This document shows, one piece after another, positions 8,554 through 17,767 of a stretch of DNA of 64,000 bases (its first letter is position 1; every line of letters begins with the position of its first letter). The notes beneath the pieces were generated by a model. That model did no database searches. It saw only the letters and a list, made by a program, of their open reading frames with translations, and was not told where the DNA came from. The DNA is from Gilvirhabdus luticola (lineage in GTDB: Bacteria > Bacteroidota > Bacteroidia > Flavobacteriales > Flavobacteriaceae), in the NCBI RefSeq assembly GCF_032583975.1, contig NZ_JAWHTF010000002.1. The stretch is one strand, 5' to 3'. The position numbers and the translations under genes are program-made.

Positions 8554-9435
8554 TTAAGACTGATTATAACCAAAACGTCTCAATTGGTTTTGATTACTTC
8601 GCCAATTCTTGTTCACTTTCACATACAACTCCAAATGCACTTGTTTACCAAAGAATTTCTCTAAATCTTTCCGGGACTCTACACCTACGCGCTTTAGAGC
8701 AGAGCCTTTATGACCAATTATTATTCCTTTTTGGGTTTCGCGCTCCACCATTATCACTGATCGCATTCTTATAATAGTGTCTTCTTCAAAGAACTCTTCG
8801 GTATCTACTTCAACAGCATAAGGGATTTCCTTTTTATAATGCATTAAGATTTTTTCTCTAATGGTTTCGTTTACAAAAAAGCGTTCAGGTTTATCTGTTA
8901 ATTGATCTTTAGGATAAAAAGGTGGTGACTCTGGAAGTAATTCTATAATTCTATCAAAAACTTCTTTTACTTGAAACCCTGTTAAAGCTGAAATAGCAAT
9001 AATTTCGGCGTTGGGAACTTTTTCTTGCCAGAGTTGTACTTGTTCTTCTAACTGATTTTGGTCGGACCTGTCAATTTTGTTTAGAAGTAGTAATATTGGT
9101 ATTTTTGAATTGGTTATCTTGTTAAAAAAAGCTTCGTCTTTTAATTCTTTCTCACCTATCTCAACCATATAAATTAAAACATCGGCATCATCAAAAGCAG
9201 ATTTTACAAAATCCATCATGGATTCTTGTAACTCATAGGCCGGTTTAATAATGCCTGGTGTATCGCTTAAAATGACTTGAAAGTCTTCTCCATTGACAAT
9301 ACCCAAAATACGATGCCTTGTTGTCTGCGCCTTTGATGTAATAATGGATAATTTTTCGCCTACAAAAGCATTCATCAAGGTTGACTTACCCACATTCGGG
9401 TTACCAATAATATTTACAAAGCCTGCTTTGTGCAT
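8554..9435 (-). CDS. era: Ribosome biogenesis GTPase Era
   Basis: Era binds the 3' end of 16S rRNA during 30S assembly. The G1 motif GNPNVGKST is near residue 11, followed by SKAQTTRHRI, DTPG and NKID. The C-terminal KH domain carries IIGHKGSALKRVG. I chose the ATG at 9435 (MHKAGFVNI), giving 293 residues. A longer frame would begin with TTG at 9456, but that TTG lies inside a TATCTTTG promoter element, so it is unlikely to be transcribed. The divergent neighbour has its own promoter in the same gap. Confidence 0.95.
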   Translation of the reverse strand: MHKAGFVNIIGNPNVGKSTLMNAFVGEKLSIITSKAQTTRHRILGIVNGEDFQVILSDTPGIIKPAYELQESMMDFVKSAFDDADVLIYMVEIGEKELKDEAFFNKITNSKIPILLLLNKIDRSDQNQLEEQVQLWQEKVPNAEIIAISALTGFQVKEVFDRIIELLPESPPFYPKDQLTDKPERFFVNETIREKILMHYKKEIPYAVEVDTEEFFEEDTIIRMRSVIMVERETQKGIIIGHKGSALKRVGVESRKDLEKFFGKQVHLELYVKVNKNWRSNQNQLRRFGYNQS

Positions 9436-9453
9436 TCGTTTTAAATTTGGTTG

Positions 9454-9461
9454 CAAAGATA
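9454..9461 (-). promoter_or_regulatory. -7 promoter element of era
   Basis: The minus strand reads TATCTTTGCAACC, matching TAnnTTTG and nearly identical to the element before der. Transcription would start roughly 5 bases downstream, leaving a leader of little more than ten bases before the ATG at 9435. Confidence 0.55.
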
Positions 9462-9519
9462 CTGCTAAAAATTTAAGATTTTTGGTATAATCATAAAGTT
9501 AATGAATGCTGAAATTTCG

Positions 9520-9527
9520 TATATTTG
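9520..9527 (+). promoter_or_regulatory. -7 promoter element of the DUF2892 gene
   Basis: TATATTTG fits TAnnTTTG on the plus strand, 42 bp upstream of the ATG at 9569. It lies inside the longer possible reading frame that begins at 9506, which argues for the internal start. Confidence 0.5.
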
Positions 9528-9568
9528 GAAAGTATATATTTAATAATCAACTATTTAAACTAACTATT

Positions 9569-9802
9569 ATGACAACAAATCGTACAAAAAGTAAAATTAG
9601 ATTACACGATGCTATTGTTGGAATACTTTATGGCGTCAGTGTTTTACTAGCATTTCAAGTTAACATGCAATGGCTGTATTTGGCCGCAGGAGTTGCTGTC
9701 TTACAAATTATTAGTCCTGTTACCAAGTTTTGTCCGGTTTATTTTGTACTGAACAAAATGATGCCTGATTCAGACCCTATTCAAGACGGCAAAAGCGAAT
9801 AA
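9569..9802 (+). CDS. DUF2892 / YgaP-type small membrane protein
   Basis: The 77-residue protein begins MTTNRTKSKIRLHDAIVG. It has two closely spaced hydrophobic helices (about 17-33 and 36-51) followed by the conserved SPVTKFCPVYFVL, where Cys-Pro is a hallmark of the inner-membrane YgaP/DUF2892 family. An upstream ATG at 9506 is in frame but would place a promoter-like TATATTTG inside the coding region and add a non-conserved leader. It stands alone, divergent from era. The role of the family is unclear. Confidence 0.8.
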   Translation: MTTNRTKSKIRLHDAIVGILYGVSVLLAFQVNMQWLYLAAGVAVLQIISPVTKFCPVYFVLNKMMPDSDPIQDGKSE

Positions 9803-9849
9803 AAGCGTTTTAACTACTAAAATTATCTTTGATTTTTTAAGCTAAAAAC

Positions 9850-9877
9850 AAAGCCCTTCAGTATCATAAAGAGCTTT
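9850..9877 (-). terminator. Terminator of the SSS symporter gene
   Basis: The arms are AAAGCCCTT (9850-9858) and AAGAGCTTT (9869-9877). On the minus strand the single mismatch becomes a G-U pair. It lies 22 bp past the symporter stop at 9900, between convergent genes. Confidence 0.5.
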
Positions 9878-9899
9878 TAATGTCTATAAATCAATTGTT

Positions 9900-11552
9900 T
9901 TATTTCGCAAAATATATATAGATACAAATTACAACCAAAGTAATTAATCCGCCAACAAGCTTGACATGTTTCCAAGGTTGAATATCCACTTGCTCCGTGT
10001 ATGTTTGAATATAGGCTTCTTTGTTGGGATAAAATTTGCCAATTAGCAACATGATTAAAATATTGGCGGTAAACAATATTGCCATGACATGTAAAAAATG
10101 TGGATAGGCTTCTGCTTCTACTAATCTTAAAGCTGCTGGATCGGTAATTCCCGATGCTTTTGCTGCCTCTAGTGCTGCAGATACCTTGTTAGGACCAATA
10201 ATAAACTGACTTATTATATACAATACAGATCCTGAAATAATTCCAATCTTTGCTGCAATTGCTGGAACTCTTTTGGTTACATATCCAACCACAATGATGG
10301 TTAAAATAGGAATACTGTAAATACCATTTATCTGTTGCAAATAATTAAATAAACTTCCTGCATTTGCAATCATTGGTGCAATAAACATAGCTGCTAATGC
10401 TAAACAAATACCAAAGATTTTTCCATACTTTACTACAGTTCTTTCATTAGCTTCCTTATTAACATGCTGTTTGTAAATGTCTATTCCAAATAAAGTTACA
10501 GAACTATTTAAAACACTATTAAAAGAACTTAAGATCGCGCCAAACAATACAGCCGCAAAAAATCCAACGAGAGATGTTGGTAATACTGCACGCACTAATT
10601 CAGGATATGCTAAATCGCTTGAAGCCAATTCTCCATTAAAATAATGGTAAGCTATCATGCCAGGAAGTACCAAAATTAGTGGTCCTAAAATTTTAATAAA
10701 AGATGCCAGTACCAATCCTTTTTGTCCTTCGGCCAAATTCTTCGCTCCTAAAGCTCTTTGTATGATTTGTTGATTTGTTCCCCAATAAAATAACTGCACC
10801 AACATCATTCCTGTAAAAATCGTCGCGAAAGGCACTTCTTGACCTGGATTTCCAGTTGAATCAAAACGTTCTGGATTGGTAGTCATTAATGCATCTAAAC
10901 CTGCTAAAACAGACCCATCTCCAATAGCCATTAATCCAAAAATTGGTATTAATATCCCACCAGCTAACAAACCAATGGCATTTATTGAATCTGATACCAC
11001 AACTGCTTTTAAACCCCCAAAAACTGCATATATTGAGCCTATTATACCAATTCCCCAAATACAAATTACTAACGCTGTAGAGTCTGAAACATTTAGTAAA
11101 GTTGGCACATCAAACATACCACTAATTGCCACGGATCCAGAGTATAAAATAACTGGCAGTAGCACCACAACATAACCTGTTAAGAATAGTGCTGATGTAA
11201 TGGTTTTTGTAGCAACATCAAACCTATTTGCTAAAAATTGAGGAATGGTGGTTAAACCACTTTTTAGATATCTTGGTAATAAAAAAATGGCAGTTACAAT
11301 CATGGCAATTGCCGCAAGTGTTTCCCATGCCATAACAGACAATCCATCTTTATAGGCACTACCATTTAAACCTACAATTTGTTCAGTAGATAAATTTGTA
11401 AGCAATAAAGAACCTGCAATTACACCAGCCGTTAAACTTCGTCCACCCAAAAAATACCCATCAGAAGAATTCTCATCTGTTTTTCGGGTTGCTATATAAG
11501 AAATAATTGCTACTAATGCTGTAAAGCCAACAAAGGAGAGTATGCCAATCAT
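9900..11552 (-). CDS. Sodium:solute symporter (SSS family), sugar-type
   Basis: The 550-residue protein is almost entirely membrane helices (about 13-14), beginning with a helix at residues 2-20. It shows SSS signatures: YFLGGRSLTAGVIAGSLLLT near the start, a helix-flanking TEQIVGLNGSAYKDG, FGGLKAVVVSDSINAIGLLA mid-protein and QQIIQRALGAKN in the following loop. This resembles SGLT-like sugar transporters of Bacteroidota that use the Na+ gradient at the inner membrane. It lies at the distal edge of the glucan locus on the same strand, so glucose or a related sugar is a reasonable guess. A hairpin terminator follows its stop. Confidence 0.85.
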   Translation of the reverse strand: MIGILSFVGFTALVAIISYIATRKTDENSSDGYFLGGRSLTAGVIAGSLLLTNLSTEQIVGLNGSAYKDGLSVMAWETLAAIAMIVTAIFLLPRYLKSGLTTIPQFLANRFDVATKTITSALFLTGYVVVLLPVILYSGSVAISGMFDVPTLLNVSDSTALVICIWGIGIIGSIYAVFGGLKAVVVSDSINAIGLLAGGILIPIFGLMAIGDGSVLAGLDALMTTNPERFDSTGNPGQEVPFATIFTGMMLVQLFYWGTNQQIIQRALGAKNLAEGQKGLVLASFIKILGPLILVLPGMIAYHYFNGELASSDLAYPELVRAVLPTSLVGFFAAVLFGAILSSFNSVLNSSVTLFGIDIYKQHVNKEANERTVVKYGKIFGICLALAAMFIAPMIANAGSLFNYLQQINGIYSIPILTIIVVGYVTKRVPAIAAKIGIISGSVLYIISQFIIGPNKVSAALEAAKASGITDPAALRLVEAEAYPHFLHVMAILFTANILIMLLIGKFYPNKEAYIQTYTEQVDIQPWKHVKLVGGLITLVVICIYIYFAK

Positions 11553-11678
11553 GAATCTAGTTTTAGTTTAGTTAGACAATAAATTTATAAATAATATTGA
11601 GTATTCTACATTTGTAGTACTATTTCTTTATAAAATAACTTTTTAAGATTTCATATTACGTTTAATTATTGCCATAAA

Positions 11679-11705
11679 AAAAGCCATACTATACATATGG
11701 CTTTT
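11679..11705 (-). terminator. Terminator of the 11.7-12.7 kb T9SS gene
   Basis: AAAAGCCAT (11679-11687) pairs with ATGGCTTTT (11697-11705) and on the minus strand is followed by a T-run. A hairpin with the same stem follows the next upstream gene at 12781-12807. Confidence 0.7.
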
Positions 11706-11725
11706 AACTCTTTTATATTGGTTTT

Positions 11726-12718
11726 TTAATGCTTTACCAATTTTAAGGTGTCGCTTCCTAACTCTGAAGTTACTTTTGCAAAATATAAACCTAATCCCAA
11801 ACTTGACCCATCTATAACAGCTTCGTTAGAGCTTGGATTTAAAGACATCACATTTTTACCTAACACATCAAACACTTGAATGTTTATAATACTGTTATTA
11901 GCTGCCTTAATCGTCCAACTATCACGTGTTGGATTAGGGAACGTTTTAAAGCTGTTAATATTTAAATCATTAGCTTCAGCACTTAAAATTTGTGGTGTGT
12001 TCCAAACTAAATTAATTGTTCTGTCACCATACATTTGAATATATCTATTTGTATTACCATCATTCGTGACGGTTCCCGGATCGAATTGTGCGAAAAATTC
12101 TTGATCCGTCCATCCATCTACTGTAATTTTAAATTCGTAAGTATACTCTTCCAATGGTATGGTCGCTGACCAAATATTACTTCCCATATCAACTAATGGA
12201 ATACAAGGGCCACACCAATTACCTAGTCCTTGACTATTATAATTTTGACCATTAATATTAACAGCTGTATTTATAGAACCACCATAAGCACTCATATCTA
12301 CATTAACTATTAAACTATGTGGTCCTGGGTTTGATGCAGATTCTACACAACCACTAAAAGGAGCTGTTGGTAAGGTTTTATCTGAACCAGCAACAACTAA
12401 AATCCTGTTATGGTTACCGCCACCATTGGTAATTGTACAAACATCTCCTTGAGAAAACGCCTCCTGCCCTGTCCAATTATCATAAGTGAATTTATATTCA
12501 TGTTCACCATCTGCTAATGGAAAAGTCGCTTCCCAAATACCACTCCCCATATCTACTAATGGGTTTGACGTTCCGCTCCATCCATTAAAACTTCCACTAA
12601 CATAGGCTTGCGTAAAAGTTTGACCAGTCATATCAACACTAAAGGTGATATTGCTCTGTGCAGATAAGTGTAATGTTAATAGAAATAGAAATAGAAATAA
12701 AAGGTAATTTTTTTTCAT
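11726..12718 (-). CDS. Secreted carbohydrate-binding-like protein with T9SS sorting domain
   Basis: The 330-residue protein has a signal peptide (1-20, ending LSAQ). Two related beta-sandwich modules follow (about 22-115 and 130-240). Each holds a segment like FNGWSGTSNPLVDMGSGIWE or NWCGPCIPLVDMGSNIW, then a strand like EYKFTYDNWTGQE, resembling starch/glycogen-binding (CBM20/48-like) folds. The last 75 residues form a type A type IX sorting domain: FPNPTRDSWTI, then IQVFDVLGKNVM, GLYFAKV and LKLVKH. It would be exported through the T9SS and attached or released at the surface. It sits next to another T9SS protein at the glucan locus edge. The ligand is not proven. Confidence 0.75.
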   Translation of the reverse strand: MKKNYLLFLFLFLLTLHLSAQSNITFSVDMTGQTFTQAYVSGSFNGWSGTSNPLVDMGSGIWEATFPLADGEHEYKFTYDNWTGQEAFSQGDVCTITNGGGNHNRILVVAGSDKTLPTAPFSGCVESASNPGPHSLIVNVDMSAYGGSINTAVNINGQNYNSQGLGNWCGPCIPLVDMGSNIWSATIPLEEYTYEFKITVDGWTDQEFFAQFDPGTVTNDGNTNRYIQMYGDRTINLVWNTPQILSAEANDLNINSFKTFPNPTRDSWTIKAANNSIINIQVFDVLGKNVMSLNPSSNEAVIDGSSLGLGLYFAKVTSELGSDTLKLVKH

Positions 12719-12780
12719 AGTTTAATTAAATTTAGAATTAAAATTTTTCTCGTAAACTCTAAGATAATAAAAAAATAAAA

Positions 12781-12807
12781 AAAAGCCATATTATTCATAT
12801 GGCTTTT
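12781..12807 (-). terminator. Terminator of the 12.8-14.2 kb T9SS gene
   Basis: AAAAGCCAT (12781-12789) pairs with ATGGCTTTT (12799-12807). It follows the stop at 12829, and on the minus strand a U-rich tail follows. The stem is identical to that at 11679-11705. Confidence 0.7.
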
Positions 12808-12828
12808 AAAATAGAATGCACTAATTTA

Positions 12829-14187
12829 TTATTTCTTAACAAGCTTTAAAGTACTGGTCCCTAAATCTGAAGATACTTTAGCGAAATACAAACCAGATCT
12901 TAAATTTGATCCATCTATAACCGCTTGGTTAGATCTTGGATTTATTGACATTACATTTTTTCCTAAAATATCGTAAATCTCAATAGCAGATATCACTTCG
13001 GTATTAGTAGCAATTGTCCAACTATCTCTTGTTGGATTAGGATATGCTTTAAAAACTGCTTTTGCAAAATCTTCTGAACTAGCAGTTGCTGTTTGCACAA
13101 TATCATCAAAATAATATGTTGATGTTGCTGTACCATCACCTAAAACACCAAGATTTGGAATAATAACGAATCTCCTATGAATTGTAGTCCCAACTCCATC
13201 AAAATCAAAGGTTAGAGTTTCCCAATCTCCTGTTACAGTTGTATTCATCGTTTTATCACCACTATTGTTACCACCATCACCAATCTGTTCTGTTTTTACT
13301 ACAATTGGAGTACCTATGGCCGCATCTGTCCAAATTCTTAATTGAATATACCTTTCTGCAGTAAAATCAAAATCCTCCGGAGCATCAACAAAAGCTCCTG
13401 CCCAAGGTTGACCACCACTTCTAACAAGTTTAGCTAAATTAGTACTAGAATTACCTATTGCTTGAGGTCCTGAAGGAGCTTCTAAAGTTGCCGTACAACC
13501 ATCAAACCCAGTAATAGGTGGTGATGATTCAAAATCTTCTGAAAAAGAAGCTATAGGTGGACATGCAGGACAAACGCCACCACAATCTACACCAGTTTCG
13601 TCTTGGTTTTGTATACCATCCATACAAGTTTCTGCTGGAGGAGCAGACAATGTAATTTTAACATTATCATAAAACATTTGAGCCGTAGAACCTACATCAG
13701 CTGATGTTGTAGCAGTTAACTGAAACGTTACGCCTCCACTTACATCCGGACCTGTAGTAGTTGTAAAAGAAAAACTTGTCCACGTATTAGGGTCAGCATT
13801 TATGCTCAAAGGTCCACCTCCCAATATCACAGCTGATGATGTACCTCCTCCGCTGATTTCTGAAAAAAACTCTGCAAAAGCTACGCCACCAACACCTAAA
13901 GTACCACGTGCATCGAATGTTATTGTGACATCTTGGCTAGGTACTACCGTTCCTATTCCTATATTGGCATTTTTTATTAAGCTGGCAGATTGTGCCACAT
14001 TGTTATTTAATTCAGCACAAAATGTTCCGTCTGAAGGATTCGTATTAATTACAGTTTGCGTACCACTAGGAAATTGTGTCCAATCAGTAAAATCTCCTGT
14101 TTCGAAACTTCCATTTAAAGCAATATCGGTTTGAGAGTACCCCAATGAAAATGTCAATAGAGCAAATAATAAGGTAATTTTTTTCAT
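12829..14187 (-). CDS. Secreted multi-module glycan-binding protein with T9SS sorting domain
   Basis: This 452-residue protein has a signal peptide (1-18, ending GYSQ), then a CBM4/9-like module (about 20-180) starting NGSFETGDFTDW. A cysteine-rich linker resembling calcium-binding T9SS linkers follows (CMDGIQNQDETGVDCGG, about 187-205). A second module (about 213-365) contains EDFESSPP, QPWAGAFVDAPEDFDF, WETLTFDFDG and YYFDDI. A type A sorting domain ends it (YPNPTRDSWTI to LKLVKK). The second module is the same repeated module seen in the lipoproteins at 29-32 kb and 40-42 kb, which links this gene to the glucan locus. There is no catalytic motif, so a binding role is inferred. Confidence 0.75.
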   Translation of the reverse strand: MKKITLLFALLTFSLGYSQTDIALNGSFETGDFTDWTQFPSGTQTVINTNPSDGTFCAELNNNVAQSASLIKNANIGIGTVVPSQDVTITFDARGTLGVGGVAFAEFFSEISGGGTSSAVILGGGPLSINADPNTWTSFSFTTTTGPDVSGGVTFQLTATTSADVGSTAQMFYDNVKITLSAPPAETCMDGIQNQDETGVDCGGVCPACPPIASFSEDFESSPPITGFDGCTATLEAPSGPQAIGNSSTNLAKLVRSGGQPWAGAFVDAPEDFDFTAERYIQLRIWTDAAIGTPIVVKTEQIGDGGNNSGDKTMNTTVTGDWETLTFDFDGVGTTIHRRFVIIPNLGVLGDGTATSTYYFDDIVQTATASSEDFAKAVFKAYPNPTRDSWTIATNTEVISAIEIYDILGKNVMSINPRSNQAVIDGSNLRSGLYFAKVSSDLGTSTLKLVKK

Positions 14188-14352
14188 AATTTTATAGAGT
14201 TTTGTTAAAAAATATTTAGTTATTGTAAATATGCCATAAAATGTTTACAAAAGAGGATAAAAGACCTATACAAAAACAATACAACCTCATTAAATTAACA
14301 TAATTAGTTGTTTTTTATACAAAATAGCCGCTAATTATGATAAAATCGATAA

Positions 14353-17300
14353 TTAATTAACTTTTGACTGAAATAATGATAATGGTTTATTATTGTTTGA
14401 TATAACAAGAGTGTATTTTTTATTATTTTGCTTTAACAGCTTAATATCTCTACTATCGTAAGGTACATTAAAACCACTTTTAGCTGTATGTAGAGCTTTA
14501 AAATTATTCTTTCCATCACCTAATAATATTGCTCCTATACCAGCATCATAACGCGTAGTTTCTACTTCTACCCCAAAATGATTGCCTACTATTATTATAT
14601 CTTGATGCCCATCGTTATTAACATCTATAACTAATGATGACTTTATTGGCGATACTTGTGCCTGATTAGGTAAAGCCTGTCTTGTTAATTTACCATTGTT
14701 ATTTATTAAAATAATACTTTCGAAGTTTTTTATTTCATAAATAACGGCATCATCTACTTTATCTTCTGGTAAGATATCTACTAATTTGGAAGATGCAAAA
14801 CTATGATAGTCTTTAAACTTGTCTGCAATAAATGGCATTTGCTGGCTTGTACATTCTCTTCCTCTTACGGGCACATAATCGTCTTTATAGAATTTGGCTA
14901 AAACAACATCGTTCGTACCATTACTATCAAAATCATTTACAAAAACTTTAAAAGGATGTTTCTCTGATGCTTTAAATTTATTATTTAATCCTAGATTGCC
15001 AATTATATAATCATCATCACCATCTTTATCTATATCATCGGCTGTAATGGACCACCATAAGCCTCTTGTGTTTTCTAAACCGTAGTCTTGTTTATTATTT
15101 GTAAACGTCCCATCTGTATTTGTTAAGACTTGTATTTCCATCCATTCACCAACAATTATCAAATCGTCATCATTATCCTTATCAATATCTGTAAATACAG
15201 CATCAGTTACCATACCTATATTCTCAAGATCTGGTGCTGTTTGTTTAGGAGCTTTCTTGAAAGTGCCATTATTGTTCAAAAGTATATAACTACTTGATGG
15301 AAATCCGTACTTACCAGATATTAACCTAGTGCCTACAAACAAATCTAAATCGCCATCGTTATCTATATCTGAAGCCTTAACACATTGGGTACTTTCGTAT
15401 ATGTTAGGTAAAGCCGCGTTGTTTTTTGTAAACTCACCTTTACCATTGTTTATATATAATCTGTCCTTTAACAATGGATTACCTCTTTTATACTCACTGC
15501 CACCACTAGTAACATATAAATCCAAATCATTATCGCCATCTACATCTAAAAACAATACACCCAAATCCTCTGATGCTTTGTCTAATTGCCAAGGCTGTGA
15601 ATCATTTTCTTTAAACTTACCATCTTGGGATTGTAGGTAAAGTATTCCCTCGTGACCAACTGAACCTCCAATAAATATATCTTCTAAATCATCACCATTA
15701 ACATCTCCTACACTTGTAAATGGTCCATTTTGCGACACATTATGAGGTAACAATATCTCATCTTGGTACTCATCAAATTCATTCTCCTTGTGCGTATAGT
15801 CTATTCCTATAGTTTCTGAATTGACTTTAACAAATAAAGGTGTTTCTTGTTCTTTTGAAGTTTTTCTGATAATAGCTGCTTTAGAATATTTTGCTGTAAG
15901 TTCTGTATTCGCACTTACTTTTTCAAAGACATTTGTTTTTCCATCAGGCCATAATACCTCTACTTTACTTACCTCTGTATCCTTGCCCAATCCAAAAAAT
16001 ACACCGGGTTCAACAGATGATAAATAGCCTCTAGTTACCATGTTTTCTCCAACCTGTATATTGTCTCCGTGGTAAATGATAGCTTTTGCTCCATAACCAA
16101 ATGTATTATTAGTTGAACCCTCAAAACTGATTTTTAAAAAGTTTCCAGTAGCTTTATTTTCGTATACAAATGCAGGTGACTCCATATTATTAATTACTAC
16201 ATCTAAATCGCCGTCATTATCCAAATCGCCATAAGCCATACCGCTTGAAAAACTTGGCGTATCAAATCCCCAATCATAAGTTACTTTATCAAATTTTAAA
16301 TCTCCTCTGTTTTTAAATACATAGTTTGGTAATGGTACAGACGGTGCCTCTTTAGCAATTTCGAAAAAAGTTTCTGATGATATATTTTCATCAAGGTTTC
16401 TGACTTTTGTTAAGTAGTCATTATTTCTTACGTCTTTTTTAACACCATTAGTAATAAGAATATCTCTAAAACCATCATTATCTAAATCCACCATTAAGCT
16501 AGCCCAGCTCCAATCTGTTCTTGCTAATCCAACCATATCTGCAACATCCGAAAATGTCCCCATACCAGAATTAATCTGTAATGCATTTGCCATATATTGA
16601 TAGTGTCTGCCTGTCTTCACACGATCCATAAAATCTTTGGTGCTCATCGTCTGCATATTGGTTTTAGATCTGTAATGATCCTCGGGCGTCATGTCTATAG
16701 TAATGAGGTCCATAAACCCATCATTATTAATATCGCCCGTATCTGAACCCATGCTTAAATTAGTCATATGATTCATTTTCTCATGAGCAACATTTTTAAA
16801 AGTTCCATCACCGTTGTTATAATACATCAAATCTGGTTCCATATAGTCATTAGCTATATATATATCCATCCAACCATCATTATTAAAATCTGTAGCATTA
16901 ACGCTTAGACCATAAGATCCAATATTGTGAGATATTCCAACTTCTCGGCTAACATCTTGAAATCTTCCATTATTATTCTTGTATAACCTATCTGCAAAAA
17001 AATGGTAGGTATTCTCCGGAATATTGTTCCTTAAAAATAGTTTTTGATCAGCTGGTTGGTTGACTTGGTACATATCTAAATCACCATCATTATCCATATC
17101 AAAGAATACTGCTTGAGTTGAAAAACCAGCATCTGCCAAGCCATATATCATAGCCGCTTCTGTAAATGTGAGGTCTTGATTATTAATATAGAGTTGATTT
17201 TTTCTATCTTCAGGATTCATAGACTCTCCATTTCTACTAACGTATATATCTAGATAGCCGTCTGCATTTACATCGGCCATAGTAACGCCCCATGTCCATC

Positions 17301-17646
17301 CAGAATTAATAGCAGTTTTAGATTTTTTGGTAATATCTTCAAATCGAAAATTACCTTTATTTAAATATAATCGATCAGAAACCTGATTACCCGCAAAAAA
17401 AATATCTGGCAACCCATCATTATTAATATCACCTATGGCAACTCCAGCTCCATTATATATTTGACTGAAATAAAAATGATTTACACCTTTAGTTTCTCTA
17501 ATCGTGTTATTGAAATCAATTCCTGTTCTTTCTGAAGATAATAATTCTAATCCACCAATTAAATTTTTAGGATTAAGATTTCTTTCTACCTGATTGCACG
17601 TCATAATTACCACACTAACAAAAAGTAAAAGAACATTTTTTTTCAT
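14353..17646 (-). CDS. VCBS/FG-GAP repeat lipoprotein with ASPIC/UnbV domain
   Basis: This large protein of about 1,097 residues starts MKKNVLLLFVSVV with a lipobox MTC (Cys about 17); an ATG seven codons upstream (17667) is also possible. It holds many FG-GAP/VCBS calcium-binding repeats of the form GDINNDGLPDIFFAGN, DMDNDGDLDMY and DLDNDGDLDVVINN, which build beta-propellers. An ASPIC/UnbV domain lies in the middle (about 520-600; FGYGAKAIIY, SSVEPGVFFGLG, VEVLWPDGK). Such CRTAC1-like proteins accompany many polysaccharide loci, but their function is not established. It lies downstream of the GH17 genes on the same strand. Confidence 0.85.
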   Translation of the reverse strand: MKKNVLLLFVSVVIMTCNQVERNLNPKNLIGGLELLSSERTGIDFNNTIRETKGVNHFYFSQIYNGAGVAIGDINNDGLPDIFFAGNQVSDRLYLNKGNFRFEDITKKSKTAINSGWTWGVTMADVNADGYLDIYVSRNGESMNPEDRKNQLYINNQDLTFTEAAMIYGLADAGFSTQAVFFDMDNDGDLDMYQVNQPADQKLFLRNNIPENTYHFFADRLYKNNNGRFQDVSREVGISHNIGSYGLSVNATDFNNDGWMDIYIANDYMEPDLMYYNNGDGTFKNVAHEKMNHMTNLSMGSDTGDINNDGFMDLITIDMTPEDHYRSKTNMQTMSTKDFMDRVKTGRHYQYMANALQINSGMGTFSDVADMVGLARTDWSWASLMVDLDNDGFRDILITNGVKKDVRNNDYLTKVRNLDENISSETFFEIAKEAPSVPLPNYVFKNRGDLKFDKVTYDWGFDTPSFSSGMAYGDLDNDGDLDVVINNMESPAFVYENKATGNFLKISFEGSTNNTFGYGAKAIIYHGDNIQVGENMVTRGYLSSVEPGVFFGLGKDTEVSKVEVLWPDGKTNVFEKVSANTELTAKYSKAAIIRKTSKEQETPLFVKVNSETIGIDYTHKENEFDEYQDEILLPHNVSQNGPFTSVGDVNGDDLEDIFIGGSVGHEGILYLQSQDGKFKENDSQPWQLDKASEDLGVLFLDVDGDNDLDLYVTSGGSEYKRGNPLLKDRLYINNGKGEFTKNNAALPNIYESTQCVKASDIDNDGDLDLFVGTRLISGKYGFPSSSYILLNNNGTFKKAPKQTAPDLENIGMVTDAVFTDIDKDNDDDLIIVGEWMEIQVLTNTDGTFTNNKQDYGLENTRGLWWSITADDIDKDGDDDYIIGNLGLNNKFKASEKHPFKVFVNDFDSNGTNDVVLAKFYKDDYVPVRGRECTSQQMPFIADKFKDYHSFASSKLVDILPEDKVDDAVIYEIKNFESIILINNNGKLTRQALPNQAQVSPIKSSLVIDVNNDGHQDIIIVGNHFGVEVETTRYDAGIGAILLGDGKNNFKALHTAKSGFNVPYDSRDIKLLKQNNKKYTLVISNNNKPLSLFQSKVN

Positions 17647-17767
17647 GTTTTTTAGACTTAATTTCATTAAAAAATACTAATCAATTCTCTATTGTATAAA
17701 GATTCAATGTTAAAATTATGTAGCTATTTTATTATTTAATTTATTTCTAAAGATTAAATATTTAATA

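Noticed and set aside
11600..11621. Imperfect palindrome around CTACATTTGTAG upstream of the SSS symporter
   Set aside because: Symmetry is limited to about 10 of 12 bases, it occurs once, and it has no matching second site.
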